A DNA stretch of 64,000 nucleotides from JAJPXC01 sp964520525 (GCA_964520525.1 CAZFNR010000002.1:62001-126000); one strand, 5' to 3'; shown: positions 43,156 to 52,635, counted from the stretch's first letter. Notes: generated by a model from the letters alone, not told the origin. Translations and numbers: made by a program.

Positions 43156-44073
43156 ATGTCATCGACTTCAATCGAAAAGAAAAACGCCTTTTGGTTCCAC
43201 ATCGGAGCGCTGTTGACAGTTACCGCATGGGGTGTTTCATTCATATCAACCAAAGTCCTGCAAAGCCCCGGGATTCAGTTAACACCCACCGAAGTTTATA
43301 TTTTCCGTTTCATCCTTGCCTATCTGCTGGTATTAGCGATATGCCATAAACAGTTTTGGTCCAACTCACTCCGCGACGAGCTCCTTTTCGCTACTTGTGG
43401 CCTTTGCGGCGGTTCCATTTATTTCATAGCCGAAAACACCGCCATAGAGTACACACTCGTGTCAAACGTTTCCCTGATAACATCCATATCCCCGTTGCTC
43501 ACTGCCATGCTCGTCGGAGTGGTTTATAAAGACGAGCGACCGTCGAAAGGGATTATCCTCGGATCGGCTATCGCGTTTTTAGGCGTGGGATGCGTCATTT
43601 TCAACAGCTCGTTCAACGTCAACATCAGACCGCTTGGCGATATGCTCGCATTGTCGGCAGCTCTTGGTTGGGCCATCTACAGCATCATCCTCAGGAAACT
43701 CAACGCCCTCTACTCAGTCTGGTTCATATCACGCAAGACGTTCTTCTACGGGATATTGACAGCCATACCATTTCTGTTCATACAGCCGGGGTCATTCCAT
43801 ATAGGCGTGTTCGCCAAGCCCGAAGTGTGGGGCAATCTACTCTTTCTCGGCACTGTATGTTCCATGGCGGCATATGTCATATGGGCGCAAGCCGTGAAGC
43901 GGCTCGGAGCGGTCAAAGCATCCAACTATATGTATTTTGTGCCGATTGTCACCCTCATCGCATCGCAAATTCTACTCGACGAAAAAATCACATGGGTAGG
44001 CTATCTCGGTTGCGTGTTGATTCTATTAGGCGTATGGCTCGGCGACCTCATGGGCCGCGCTAAAAGGGGGTAA
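43156..44073 (+). CDS. DMT superfamily (EamA) transporter
   Basis: A 305-residue inner-membrane protein with ten predicted helices in two EamA repeats. The first repeat includes WGVSFISTKVLQSPGIQLTP and AENTAIEYTLVSNVSLITSI. The second includes GDMLALSAALGWAIYSIILR and AVKRLGAVKASNYMYFVPIV, then LLGVWLGDL. Members export or import small metabolites such as amino acids or nucleotide precursors; the substrate is not predictable. Convergent with the AlkD-like gene, whose stop is 5 bases away. Confidence 0.92.
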   Translation: MSSTSIEKKNAFWFHIGALLTVTAWGVSFISTKVLQSPGIQLTPTEVYIFRFILAYLLVLAICHKQFWSNSLRDELLFATCGLCGGSIYFIAENTAIEYTLVSNVSLITSISPLLTAMLVGVVYKDERPSKGIILGSAIAFLGVGCVIFNSSFNVNIRPLGDMLALSAALGWAIYSIILRKLNALYSVWFISRKTFFYGILTAIPFLFIQPGSFHIGVFAKPEVWGNLLFLGTVCSMAAYVIWAQAVKRLGAVKASNYMYFVPIVTLIASQILLDEKITWVGYLGCVLILLGVWLGDLMGRAKRG

Positions 44074-44078
44074 AACCG

Positions 44079-44627
44079 TCAATCCTCACCCAAAAGATAA
44101 TCAGCCTCCTCTATAATCAGACGGCACAATGAGCGGGTCATATCCCCGCCGTATTCAAGCTCTTTCAAGGCAACCTTCTTGGCGTGTGACGCTCGTGACG
44201 GTAATCGGTTCATCATCAGTCTGAGCCCGCAATAACGCGACATACCGTCATCAGCCGACATAAGTTCGTCAGCAAGCTCATCAGCATAATCCATCTTTCG
44301 CAGAAGCCTGTGGCACAATATGTCGGCCACTTCGGGCGATATAGCGGTGCGACCCCAGCGCAATGCAGTGTCATAATCCAGAGAATCAATCGGATAAAGC
44401 ATCGGAGCGAGCAGCAGACTTTCACGAGTGGTTGTATTGGCCCAAAGCTGCTCCGCAAGATTCTTACTTGGGAGAAAATCATTGGCGATTTCCACCAATT
44501 GAGGCAGATTTACACCGAATATTATGCGATATGGAGCACCTGCCCGGCGCAGGCTCTCAGCCAATGCTCCGTTGCGCATCGCAAACAGCCTGCGTTTCAC
44601 AAGTTGCATTTCATTAAAATCGCTCAT
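44079..44627 (-). CDS. DNA alkylation repair (AlkD-like HEAT repeat) protein
   Basis: A 182-residue helical protein resembling short Bacteroidetes members of the AlkC/AlkD HEAT-repeat family. Examples are FGVNLPQLVEIANDF, AEQLWANTTTRESLLLAPML and AISPEVADILCHRLL, each a helix pair. True AlkD removes N3/N7-alkylpurines, with Trp and Asp lining the DNA-facing cleft; I cannot verify those residues in this shorter form. Monocistronic, read from a full promoter at 44646-44676. A purely structural HEAT protein is the alternative. Confidence 0.72.
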   Translation of the reverse strand: MSDFNEMQLVKRRLFAMRNGALAESLRRAGAPYRIIFGVNLPQLVEIANDFLPSKNLAEQLWANTTTRESLLLAPMLYPIDSLDYDTALRWGRTAISPEVADILCHRLLRKMDYADELADELMSADDGMSRYCGLRLMMNRLPSRASHAKKVALKELEYGGDMTRSLCRLIIEEADYLLGED

Positions 44628-44645
44628 TACATTTCATTTTTACCG

Positions 44646-44676
44646 CAAAGATAGCTACGATTGACTACAAAATCAA
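44646..44676 (-). promoter_or_regulatory. Promoter of the AlkD-like gene
   Basis: On the minus strand TTTG (44676-44673) and TATCTTTG (44653-44646) with a 19-base spacer; the -7 box is 19 bases before the ATG. Confidence 0.68.
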
Positions 44677-44707
44677 AACCGCTATTCCCTGTGTCATTTT
44701 TTTATGC

Positions 44708-44715
44708 TAACTTTG
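44708..44715 (+). promoter_or_regulatory. Promoter -7 box of the PBP1A gene
   Basis: TAACTTTG, 45 bases before the ATG, arranged back-to-back with the AlkD-like promoter. Confidence 0.65.
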
Positions 44716-44760
44716 TAAATCAATGTAATCACAAAACAAAGTCAGAAGCATAGCAAACCA

Positions 44761-47142
44761 ATGGACAACGACAATAAAAACGATAACAACGATGCTAAAC
44801 AGCCACGAGCCCGAAATATTGTGAAACTGATGTGGACCGGGTTCAGCATACTGTGCGCCGTGGCTATCGTAACCTTGGTAATGATTTATAACGGGATGAT
44901 CGGATATATGCCGCCGGTCGAAGAATTGAAAAACCCCAAAGAAAAATTCGCTTCGGTAATTTATTCAGCCGACGGCGAGGAAATGGGACGATACTTCCGA
45001 AACACAGGAAATAGAGTATTCGCTGATTTCGACGAGATTTCACACCATGTGGTCGATGCTCTGATAGCGACTGAGGACTCCAGATATCTCGACCATTCAG
45101 GCATCGACATGAGAGCAATGGCACGCGTATTGGTCAAGACGGTAATCCTACGCCACAAAAACGCCGGAGGCGGGTCAACCATCACTCAACAGCTTGCCAA
45201 ACAACTCTATTCACCACAATCTGAAAACTTCATGGAGAGAGCGCTCCAGAAACCAATCGAATGGATGATTGCTGTCAAACTCGAGCGCCTTTACTCTAAA
45301 GAAGAAATAATCAGGATGTATCTCAACCAATTTGATTTCCTATACAACGCGGTCGGAATCAAATCAGCGGCTTACGTCTATTTCGGCAAAACCCCAAAAG
45401 ATCTCAACATTGAGGAAGCCGCCACGCTTGTGGGGATGGTGAAAAACCCCGCGTATTACAATCCCGTGCGTCACAACGAGCGCACTCGTCAACGGCGAAA
45501 CGTCGTCTTTGAACAGATGTTCAAAAATGGGAAAATCGACAAGGCTCAGCTCGATTCCCTCTCGCAACTACCTTTGACACTGGCATTTCATCGAGTCGAC
45601 CATAAAGACGGCATCGCGCCTTACTTCCGCGAGGAATTGCGACGCGTTCTGACAGCGAAAAAGCCCGACAAAAAAGACTACCGCGGCTGGGAACACCAAA
45701 AATACATCGACGACTCTATCGCGTGGGAAAGCAACCCGCTGTTTGGCTGGATTGAAAAGAATCCCCGACCCGACGGCTCCAAATACGACATCTACACCGA
45801 CGGTCTGAAAATCCACACTTCTATCGACTCGCGTATGCAACGTTACGCCGAAGAAGCCGTGGAGGAACACATGAAAGGGCTACAAAAAAGTTTCTTCCGC
45901 GAAAAACGCGGTGTCAAAGGCGCACCCTACACCACCGACCGCTCAGAGTTACCGCAAAAGCAGCTCAACGAAATCATCGAACGATCAATAAAGCAGACCG
46001 ACCGCTATCGCACCATGAGCAAGGCCGGACATAGTCACGATGAGATTATGAGAGCTTTCGATACCCCGGCAGAAATGAATGTATTCACCTACGACGGAGT
46101 TGTCGACACAGTTATGACCCCTCGTGATTCGCTCCTTTATCAAAAGCACTTCCTACGCACCGGTTTTATGTCGATGGACCCCAAAAACGGGCTCGTCAAG
46201 GCCTATGTCGGAGGGCCCAACTTCTCATTCTTCCAGTACGATATGGTTTCAACAGGCCGGCGTCAAATCGGTTCGACAATCAAACCGTTCCTGTACACCT
46301 ACGCCATGGAAGAAGGATTCACCCCATGCGACATGATGCTCAATGCCCAGCCGACTATTATTGACGAAGTCGGACGTCCATGGTCACCAAGAAACACCGG
46401 AAGCGCACGCATCGGCGAAATGGTCGATTTGCGATGGGCATTAACTAATTCCAACAACTGGATTTCAGCTCGGCTCATGAATGAACTCAACCCCGCCACA
46501 CTCGTCAGAAATATGCACAACTTCGGCATAACCAACGAACTGCCCGCGGTTATATCGCTATGCCTCGGACCCTGTGACGTATCGGTTAAAGAAATGGTTA
46601 CCGCCTACACCGCTTTCGCAAACAAGGGAATGCGCGTCGACCCGATATTCGTAACCTCCATCACCGACGCCAACGGCAATGTGCTCGCCAAGTTCACGCC
46701 CCGACACACCGAAGTCATCGGCGAAAAAGCCTACTACCGCATCCTCTCAATCCTCCTAAACGTCGTTGATAGCGGCACCGGCAACCGTCTACGTCGTCCA
46801 CCCTACAACATCACAGCCGAAATGGGAGGCAAAACCGGCACCACCAACTCCAACTCCGACGGATGGTTCATGGGCTTCACACCCGAGCTTGTGTCGGGCG
46901 TATGGGTCGGCGGCGAAGAACGTTACATCCACTTCAACAGCATGGCTCAAGGGCAAGGCGCGTCGATGGCGCTCCCGATTTACGGTAGATATATATCAAA
47001 GGTTTACAAAGACACCACTCTCCCCTACTCTCAAGACTCCAAATTCGCTTTCCCACCCGACCTCGACCTTTGCGAAAAAGAGTTTTTCGGCGAATACGAA
47101 ACGACTGAAGTTGAAGAATCAATAGAAGGGGCGTTTGATTAA
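44761..47142 (+). CDS. Class A penicillin-binding protein (bifunctional, PBP1A type)
   Basis: A 793-residue peptidoglycan synthase. A basic cytoplasmic tail and one membrane anchor (residues about 25-45) precede the GT51 glycosyltransferase with catalytic E105 in ATEDSRYLDHSGID and GGSTITQQLAKQLY. The transpeptidase domain has the S505-x-x-K508 box (STIKPF), the SNN motif at 563-565 and KTGTT from K691. The length is typical. Its stop codon sits in the loop of its own terminator hairpin. Essential cell-wall enzyme and beta-lactam target. Confidence 0.97.
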   Translation: MDNDNKNDNNDAKQPRARNIVKLMWTGFSILCAVAIVTLVMIYNGMIGYMPPVEELKNPKEKFASVIYSADGEEMGRYFRNTGNRVFADFDEISHHVVDALIATEDSRYLDHSGIDMRAMARVLVKTVILRHKNAGGGSTITQQLAKQLYSPQSENFMERALQKPIEWMIAVKLERLYSKEEIIRMYLNQFDFLYNAVGIKSAAYVYFGKTPKDLNIEEAATLVGMVKNPAYYNPVRHNERTRQRRNVVFEQMFKNGKIDKAQLDSLSQLPLTLAFHRVDHKDGIAPYFREELRRVLTAKKPDKKDYRGWEHQKYIDDSIAWESNPLFGWIEKNPRPDGSKYDIYTDGLKIHTSIDSRMQRYAEEAVEEHMKGLQKSFFREKRGVKGAPYTTDRSELPQKQLNEIIERSIKQTDRYRTMSKAGHSHDEIMRAFDTPAEMNVFTYDGVVDTVMTPRDSLLYQKHFLRTGFMSMDPKNGLVKAYVGGPNFSFFQYDMVSTGRRQIGSTIKPFLYTYAMEEGFTPCDMMLNAQPTIIDEVGRPWSPRNTGSARIGEMVDLRWALTNSNNWISARLMNELNPATLVRNMHNFGITNELPAVISLCLGPCDVSVKEMVTAYTAFANKGMRVDPIFVTSITDANGNVLAKFTPRHTEVIGEKAYYRILSILLNVVDSGTGNRLRRPPYNITAEMGGKTGTTNSNSDGWFMGFTPELVSGVWVGGEERYIHFNSMAQGQGASMALPIYGRYISKVYKDTTLPYSQDSKFAFPPDLDLCEKEFFGEYETTEVEESIEGAFD

Positions 47143-47155
47143 ACGCCCCCTTTTT
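47128..47155 (+). terminator. Terminator overlapping the end of the PBP1A gene
   Basis: GGGGCGTTT (47128-47136) pairs with AAACGCCCC (47141-47149) around the loop GATT, followed by CTTTTT. The stop TAA begins in the loop. Confidence 0.88.
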
Positions 47156-47216
47156 ATTCATTGATGTTTAGGGGGGTAAAACCGGTTTACACCCCAAGCA
47201 TAATACGCCTGATAAT

Positions 47217-47432
47217 TTATTGCTCTTTCAGGTCACGCTCCCGTTCACGGCGCAGACGCTCGCGCCGTTTTAGGTTGAAGTGCAATATCACAATGACACA
47301 TAGCGTGGCGGCTATGACACCGAAATAGTAGAAAGCCGAATACTCACCCGAAGCATAGCCAGAATAACCCACATAACTCATAACGCCAAGATATATGAGC
47401 AATAAAACCGGGATAACTATGGATTTTTTCAT
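47217..47432 (-). CDS. Small two-helix membrane protein, uncharacterised
   Basis: A 71-residue protein starting MKKSIVIPVLLLIYLGVMSY. It has two transmembrane helices (about 5-22 and 36-54) and a strongly charged C-terminal tail (KRRERLRRERERDLKEQ). The frame is open further upstream, but the Met at 47432 is followed directly by a hydrophobic helix and matches similar Bacteroidales small proteins, from memory. It is 40 bases downstream of the exonuclease gene and probably co-transcribed. Function unknown. Confidence 0.7.
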   Translation of the reverse strand: MKKSIVIPVLLLIYLGVMSYVGYSGYASGEYSAFYYFGVIAATLCVIVILHFNLKRRERLRRERERDLKEQ

Positions 47433-47472
47433 GAAATATAGTGGTGTTTTAAATACTGAATCATTGTTGTCG

Positions 47473-48111
47473 TCAGGGGTCAACCTCCTCCGCCCTAACC
47501 TTATAAGGCGATGTGTCGGGGTTAAAAAGTCCACGTTTGAGATAATCATAGATACGCAAACAAGCCCAAGCATCGATAGAGGCGTAACTTTGCTGGCTGT
47601 CAGTCAAGCGAGCAGCCTCCCAATTCGACAGCCGCTGTGATTTTGATATACGTTCGTTAAATATGATACCATAAATTTTCTGCAGGCTGATGTCACTGAT
47701 GCCATACTCCTTGACAAGCGATTGCAGGTCGATAAAGCCGTCTGGATTAAACTCCGCGCCACGGTGAAGCACATGAAAATCATCATGCAACGACAGACCG
47801 ATTTTCTTTACCGAGCTATCCTCCATAAATTCACGCAATCCGTCGATAAACCCAAGTTTTTTTAGTCTGAAAAGATAGCAACGGTCTAATGTCGACACCT
47901 GTATCAACGCAACGGAATTTGACTGCCCCTTTCTAAACGAAGGCTTGGTCTCGGTGTCAAACCCCACAACCGGCTCTTTCCTCAAGACCGACAACGCCTC
48001 ATTAGCCGCTTCAACAGTGTCAACAACGGTAATCTGTCCCGGAAACACCACCGTAGGCAATCCCGAAAGTTGCTCTTTGCTTATCGTTATGTAAAATTCA
48101 GATTGATTCAT
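47473..48111 (-). CDS. 3'-5' exonuclease domain protein (RNase D/WRN-like, DEDDy)
   Basis: A 212-residue protein consisting of a single DnaQ-fold exonuclease domain. The four acidic residues are in GFDTETKPSF (D, E), LSLHDDFHVL (D) and YASIDAWACLRIY (Y...D, the DEDDy form). No HRDC domain follows, so it is shorter than RNase D. Probably acts on RNA or DNA 3' ends; the substrate is unknown. The leader region upstream (48112-48313) holds only an imperfect TAATTTTA box at 48238-48231. Confidence 0.88.
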   Translation of the reverse strand: MNQSEFYITISKEQLSGLPTVVFPGQITVVDTVEAANEALSVLRKEPVVGFDTETKPSFRKGQSNSVALIQVSTLDRCYLFRLKKLGFIDGLREFMEDSSVKKIGLSLHDDFHVLHRGAEFNPDGFIDLQSLVKEYGISDISLQKIYGIIFNERISKSQRLSNWEAARLTDSQQSYASIDAWACLRIYDYLKRGLFNPDTSPYKVRAEEVDP

Positions 48112-48313
48112 CGGTCACACTTCATTTATTGGCAACTGTCACAACACAACCAACGCGGCACAACTGCCCGGTGATTTACTGTCGCTCGACCCGACGGTTT
48201 TAATCCGCCCGATTAAATTGTAAAATTAGACAATCAGCCGATAACGGCCAAAATATAGCTTTATAATATCTTACTAAAGGCTTCGGGACACACCGGCACA
48301 CCGATACCGCGTG

Positions 48314-49972
48314 TCACTTCACGCGCAATTTCTGCCCCGCCTTGATAGAACTTCCTTTGATATTGTTGAGTTTCTTCAACTCAGCGACTGTTAACCCATT
48401 GCGTTTGGCGATTTTTGTCAGATTATCGCCTTTCTTAACGGTAACGTTGACCGGAGTTGATTTCTTTTTTGATTTTGATTTAGCCTTCTTGTTTTTGTCG
48501 GACTTACCCGACTTTGACGAGGAAACCTGCGACGTCGACGACGGCTTAACCGATGTCGACTGCGACTCGACTACCACCTGCGCCGTCTCAGCCTGCATCA
48601 CCCCGGCATCACTCGAGGCAAGCACTTCGCCGCCCGCTAAACCGGGAGCCGTCAGAGTATCCACTGCCGGGAGCTTCGGCTTAGGCACAGGCACCTTATA
48701 ATAGGTCACAATCTTCAGTGTCTGACCGCGTTTCGCTTTCTTGACACCATTGGTCTTCTTTATCGCTGCGACAGTAACGCCATAGCGTTTGGCTATCGAT
48801 TTCAGATTCTCGCCGCGGCGCACTTTGTGGTATTTGACATCGCACTTGGTGATATATTCGCCATCTGTCTGCTCCCGGAGCGACGCAAGCGATGCCGGTT
48901 CGACAGTCGTTCGACGGGCATACATCTCTGCGTTATAGGCCAAAATGCTATCTTCACTCATGATGTAGCAATACACCTGCTGAGAAGGGAGCACGAGAGA
49001 ATATGAACGAATGTCGCCGGGTATGATATCGTGGCGGAACTGCGGATTAAGCACTCTCAGTTCTTCGACAGGAATATTCAGCACATTGGAAATCTGGTCG
49101 AAATGCACACGCTTGCTGACATGGATTGAATCGGTTATAATGGGGCGTTTAGCCAAAGCGGGGCTAATGTTATGCTCCTTATAATAGGTCATCACATAGT
49201 TTGCCGCAATGAAACAAGGCACATACCCGCGGGTTTCAGCAGGCAGATAAGGATAAATGGCCCAAAAATCCTTCTTATCACCCCCGACTCGGCGCAACGC
49301 CTTGTTGACATTGCCCGGGCCACAATTATAGGCTGCGATGGCAAGCGACCAGTCATTATAGATGCTGTGAAGCTGTTTGAGATATTTCGCTGCAGCATCC
49401 GATGACCGATACGGGTCTCGGCGTTCGTCGACTATAGAATTAATTTCAAGGTTCAGCCCCCGAGCAGTGGGGAGCATGAACTGCCACAAGCCGGTAGCTC
49501 CGGCACGCGACACGGCATCGGGATTCAATGCCGACTCTATCACGGGGAGGTAACGCAATTCCAGCGGCAAGCCCTCACGCTCAAGAGCTTGTTCAAAAAT
49601 TGGCATATAATACAAACTCATGCCAAGCATATTTTCAACCAATCCTCGCTTCTTCTGCGTGTACATATTTATGTATGACTTCACAATCTGGTTGAACGGC
49701 ATCTCGATAGTGGTCGGCATTTGGCTCAGACGCTTGATATACACATCGTCCGAAACCTCTACCACCGGGCGCGAATCGGCATCTTTGTCAAGGTCTGTGT
49801 AGTTTTGGAGATACCAATTCTGCATCATTTTATGTGTATCGGTCTCAAAACTCTCAGGATAGACTATGGCATCATCAGTGATTGTGTTTTTTAACGACAG
49901 AATTGAAGGCGCCGCGGCACCGGCTATCGTCATCGCCGAAAACAGCAGGGAGAAGATTGCTTTTTTTATCAT
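48314..49972 (-). CDS. Membrane-bound lytic murein transglycosylase D-like, with two LysM domains
   Basis: A 552-residue exported peptidoglycan-cleaving enzyme. A signal peptide (MIKKAIFSLLFSAMTIAGAA) precedes the SLT domain with catalytic E146 in YLPVIESALNP, then SRAGATGLWQFM and IAAYNCGPGNVNKAL. Two LysM peptidoglycan-binding repeats follow, HKVRRGENLKSIAKRYGV (about 380-425) and VTVKKGDNLTKIAKRNGL (about 508-552). A low-complexity Ser/Lys-rich linker joins them. Last gene of the parA-parB-DUF5683-mltD operon, an order common in Bacteroidetes that links chromosome partitioning with wall turnover. Confidence 0.93.
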   Translation of the reverse strand: MIKKAIFSLLFSAMTIAGAAAPSILSLKNTITDDAIVYPESFETDTHKMMQNWYLQNYTDLDKDADSRPVVEVSDDVYIKRLSQMPTTIEMPFNQIVKSYINMYTQKKRGLVENMLGMSLYYMPIFEQALEREGLPLELRYLPVIESALNPDAVSRAGATGLWQFMLPTARGLNLEINSIVDERRDPYRSSDAAAKYLKQLHSIYNDWSLAIAAYNCGPGNVNKALRRVGGDKKDFWAIYPYLPAETRGYVPCFIAANYVMTYYKEHNISPALAKRPIITDSIHVSKRVHFDQISNVLNIPVEELRVLNPQFRHDIIPGDIRSYSLVLPSQQVYCYIMSEDSILAYNAEMYARRTTVEPASLASLREQTDGEYITKCDVKYHKVRRGENLKSIAKRYGVTVAAIKKTNGVKKAKRGQTLKIVTYYKVPVPKPKLPAVDTLTAPGLAGGEVLASSDAGVMQAETAQVVVESQSTSVKPSSTSQVSSSKSGKSDKNKKAKSKSKKKSTPVNVTVKKGDNLTKIAKRNGLTVAELKKLNNIKGSSIKAGQKLRVK

Positions 49973-49997
49973 TGCGGTTATATGCGGATTTACAAGG

Positions 49998-50858
49998 TTA
50001 AAAGTTTATGGCCCACTGAAGGCCGACTGAAGGGAAACGATTGCGCCCGTCCTGAATTACAGCCGGAGCCACATCCATCGACAAATCCGTCGAGATGTCG
50101 AAATGAGAGAGCGACGCATCGACATAGGCATCTATCATTGCCAAGAAATAGACCCCTATCATACAGATGATGCACAGGTCGCGGTTGCGGCGATAAAAAT
50201 CTTTGCGGGATTTAAGAGTATTGGTCAACCATGTCTTATCGAGATCTTCCTCCTTTGTTGTCGACGGGAAGAAATCCATATAGCTATTAGTCGACGGGTC
50301 ATTATCAAGTATATCGTTATACGCCCTGGTATAGTCTTTGAGCACACCGTTGTTCCAATTGGCAGCGTATCCGAGTCCGAGATAGCCACCAACTATGATG
50401 GGGAGTTTCCAATACCGGCGATTATAGATCTGACCCAACCCGGGGAGCAGTGCTGAGAGCCATACCGCTCGGGTGGGATCGGGATTAAACACCACTTCGC
50501 GCTCCTCCCATTCCGGCCGTTCTTTAACCGCAGGCAACACAGTATCCGGGACAAAAGCCTCTCTGTCTACCACCGCCACTGTGTCAACCGGGGTTATAAC
50601 CACCGAATCGGCGGGAGTGACTCGCAACTCATCCTCCACCACTACCGATGGTGCGGTCAAAGGGGAGCCAATCGGGATGGAATCAGGCAACTGAGTCTGT
50701 GGCGCTGACTGCTGACCACCATGCTTAACAGGCAAAGGTGTTAGGGTTGCTGAAAAAAGGTTAAAAGGGAACAGCAACGCGAATATCATCACGCCGATGA
50801 CGGTATTTGTCAACAGGTCGGTTATTGTAGCTGTACTTTTTCGCCTTTTCGATTTCAT
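49998..50858 (-). CDS. DUF5683 domain protein
   Basis: A 286-residue envelope protein. A cytoplasmic basic start and one hydrophobic segment (IGVMIFALLFPFNLF) are followed by a Pro/Val/Asp-rich linker to about residue 115. The DUF5683 core comes next (ALLPGLGQIYNRRYWKLPII, then GYAANWNN). Two further hydrophobic stretches (LPIIVGGYLGLGYAA and CIICMIGVYFLAMIDAYVDA) suggest membrane association. The function is unknown. It is regularly found between parB and mltD in Bacteroidetes, which fits a role at the envelope during growth or division. Confidence 0.88.
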   Translation of the reverse strand: MKSKRRKSTATITDLLTNTVIGVMIFALLFPFNLFSATLTPLPVKHGGQQSAPQTQLPDSIPIGSPLTAPSVVVEDELRVTPADSVVITPVDTVAVVDREAFVPDTVLPAVKERPEWEEREVVFNPDPTRAVWLSALLPGLGQIYNRRYWKLPIIVGGYLGLGYAANWNNGVLKDYTRAYNDILDNDPSTNSYMDFFPSTTKEEDLDKTWLTNTLKSRKDFYRRNRDLCIICMIGVYFLAMIDAYVDASLSHFDISTDLSMDVAPAVIQDGRNRFPSVGLQWAINF

Positions 50859-50927
50859 TAAATAATACTCTGACTACAAACACATTACCGAGGCAATCAT
50901 ATTAAAATCGCCCCGAAATGCTTATCA

Positions 50928-51818
50928 TCAAGATTCCTCCTGACTTTTTATCGTGTCAAAGATAGTGATTAATTTGGCAAGTTCATCCTCATTCTTGAAC
51001 GGAAATGTTATTTTTCCTTTACCGTTATGGTCGCATGAAAACTGCACAGGCGTCTTAAACGCAGCCGACAGATGCTTTTTTAACAAATCATAATCATGAT
51101 TCACGCTCTTGCCGACGCGAGCCCGCGGCGAACCCGAAAACTCACCGCACTGATATGCCTTAGCAAGTTCCTCAACTTTTCTCACCGACAGACCCTGCTT
51201 AACGATTTCATTGTATAGCTTCAATTGCAAAGTTGGATCATCAATCGACAACAAAGCCCGGGCATGACCCATATCCACAAGTTTGTCGCGCAGACCGAGC
51301 TGAACCTCTGCCGGAAGTTTAAGCAGACGCAGGAAATTGGCCACTGTCGCGCGTTTTTTCCCAATGCGCTCGCTCAACCGCTCTTGGGTCAGATTATACT
51401 GGTCTATCAGTTTCTTGAAAGTAAGAGCGATTTCTATGGCGTTGAGGTCCTCACGTTGTATATTCTCGATAAGGGCCATCTCGGTCAGCTCGCTATCGTT
51501 GGCTGTACGGATGTAAGCCGGAACTGATTTCAGACCGGCCCTGATAGCCGCGCGGTAACGACGTTCGCCCGCTATAATCTGATAATTGTTCGGGCCGGTC
51601 TTTCGCAACGACAATGGCTGTATGATGCCAAGTTCACGAATTGATGCGGCAAGCTCGTCCAATGCCGCCTCGTCAAAGGTCGTACGCGGTTGATCCGGAT
51701 TAGGGGATATTAGCCCTATCTCTATTTCATTTATTGCCGATGAGCCGCGGGCGGGTACGTCGTCCATCGAGATGAGCGAGTCGAGGCCGCGGCCGAGGGC
51801 GTTGCGCTTGATTGCCAT
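50928..51818 (-). CDS. parB: Chromosome partitioning protein ParB
   Basis: A 296-residue DNA-binding CTPase. It starts MAIKRNALGRGLDSLI, the usual ParB N-terminus (the frame is open 17 codons further, which is rejected). The CTP-binding GERRYRAA and ENIQREDLN motifs lie in the N-terminal domain. The central helix-turn-helix region contains LSERIGKKRATVANFLRLL, and the C-terminal dimerisation domain closes the protein. It spreads from parS and cooperates with ParA encoded 43 bases upstream. No parS-like 16-mer was recognised in the immediate region. Confidence 0.95.
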   Translation of the reverse strand: MAIKRNALGRGLDSLISMDDVPARGSSAINEIEIGLISPNPDQPRTTFDEAALDELAASIRELGIIQPLSLRKTGPNNYQIIAGERRYRAAIRAGLKSVPAYIRTANDSELTEMALIENIQREDLNAIEIALTFKKLIDQYNLTQERLSERIGKKRATVANFLRLLKLPAEVQLGLRDKLVDMGHARALLSIDDPTLQLKLYNEIVKQGLSVRKVEELAKAYQCGEFSGSPRARVGKSVNHDYDLLKKHLSAAFKTPVQFSCDHNGKGKITFPFKNEDELAKLITIFDTIKSQEES

Positions 51819-51851
51819 AGTTTTTTTCTGTTTTAAGGTTAAATGTGTGCT

Positions 51852-51868
51852 TGTGTGAATCTCACACA
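51852..51868. promoter_or_regulatory. Palindrome at the parA-parB junction
   Basis: TGTGTGA-ATC-TCACACA has perfect 7-bp arms and overlaps the parA stop. It could be a protein-binding operator or a weak stem in the mRNA. It is not the parS consensus. Confidence 0.35.
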
Positions 51869-52635
51869 CGATGCCGTTGTCTTGATATTATCTCTTTCGC
51901 AAGCATAACGTGGCTTGTGGCCCCACGGCTTTCCGGGTCATATAGAAGTGCCGGCAAGCCGTGGCTTGGAGCCTCACTAAGACGTATGTTACGCGGTATG
52001 ACCGTATTGAAAACCATCTCCCCGAAGTGTCCTTTCAGCTCTTCGTAAATCTGATTGGCAAGACGCAGGCGAGCATCATACATTGTCAACAGGAATCCCT
52101 CTATCTCAAGGTCGGGATTAAGGCGGGATTTGATTATGCGTATAGTGTTGAGCAGTTTACTGATTCCCTCGAGTGCGAAATACTCAGCCTGCACGGGAAT
52201 AATCACAGAATTAGCGGCTGTCAGAGCGTTGACCGTTATGAGTCCCAGTGATGGGGAACAGTCGATTAAAATGAAGTCATACTCTTCAGCTACAGGCACG
52301 AGCAGTCGTGACAACACGCGTTCGCGGTCATCTTTATTGACGAGTTCAAGCTCGGCGCCCGCAAGGTCTATGCGAGAGCCTATAAGGTCAAGCCCCTCCA
52401 CACATGTCGGCACCTGCGAGCCGGAAAGGGGATAGTCATCGACAAGACACTCATATATCGACGATGTCATCGACCTCGGGTCGATACCATAGCCCGATGT
52501 GGCGTTGGCCTGGGGATCGGCATCAATAATCAGCACGCGCTTTCCATTCGAAGCCAACGATGCGCCGAGGTTTATGGTTGTGGTCGTCTTTCCGACCCCT
52601 CCTTTTTGGTTAGCTATTGCAATAATTTTTCCCAT
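51862..52635 (-). CDS. parA: Chromosome partitioning ATPase ParA (Soj)
   Basis: A 257-residue deviant Walker ATPase: MGKIIAIANQKGGVGKTTTTINL holds the KGGVGKTT P-loop as successive motifs, VLIIDADPQANATSG is the switch I/Walker A' region, and FILIDCSPSLGLITVNALTA is Walker B. It drives segregation of ParB-parS complexes. The start is the ATG at 52635, since the 11 extra upstream codons have no similarity. First gene of its operon; an imperfect TTACTTTG box lies just upstream. Confidence 0.96.
   Translation of the reverse strand: MGKIIAIANQKGGVGKTTTTINLGASLASNGKRVLIIDADPQANATSGYGIDPRSMTSSIYECLVDDYPLSGSQVPTCVEGLDLIGSRIDLAGAELELVNKDDRERVLSRLLVPVAEEYDFILIDCSPSLGLITVNALTAANSVIIPVQAEYFALEGISKLLNTIRIIKSRLNPDLEIEGFLLTMYDARLRLANQIYEELKGHFGEMVFNTVIPRNIRLSEAPSHGLPALLYDPESRGATSHVMLAKEIISRQRHRV

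Noticed and set aside
44697..44760. Possible riboswitch in the leader of PBP1A
   Set aside because: Only about 40 bases separate the promoter box from the ATG, too short for a known aptamer, and no stem is apparent.
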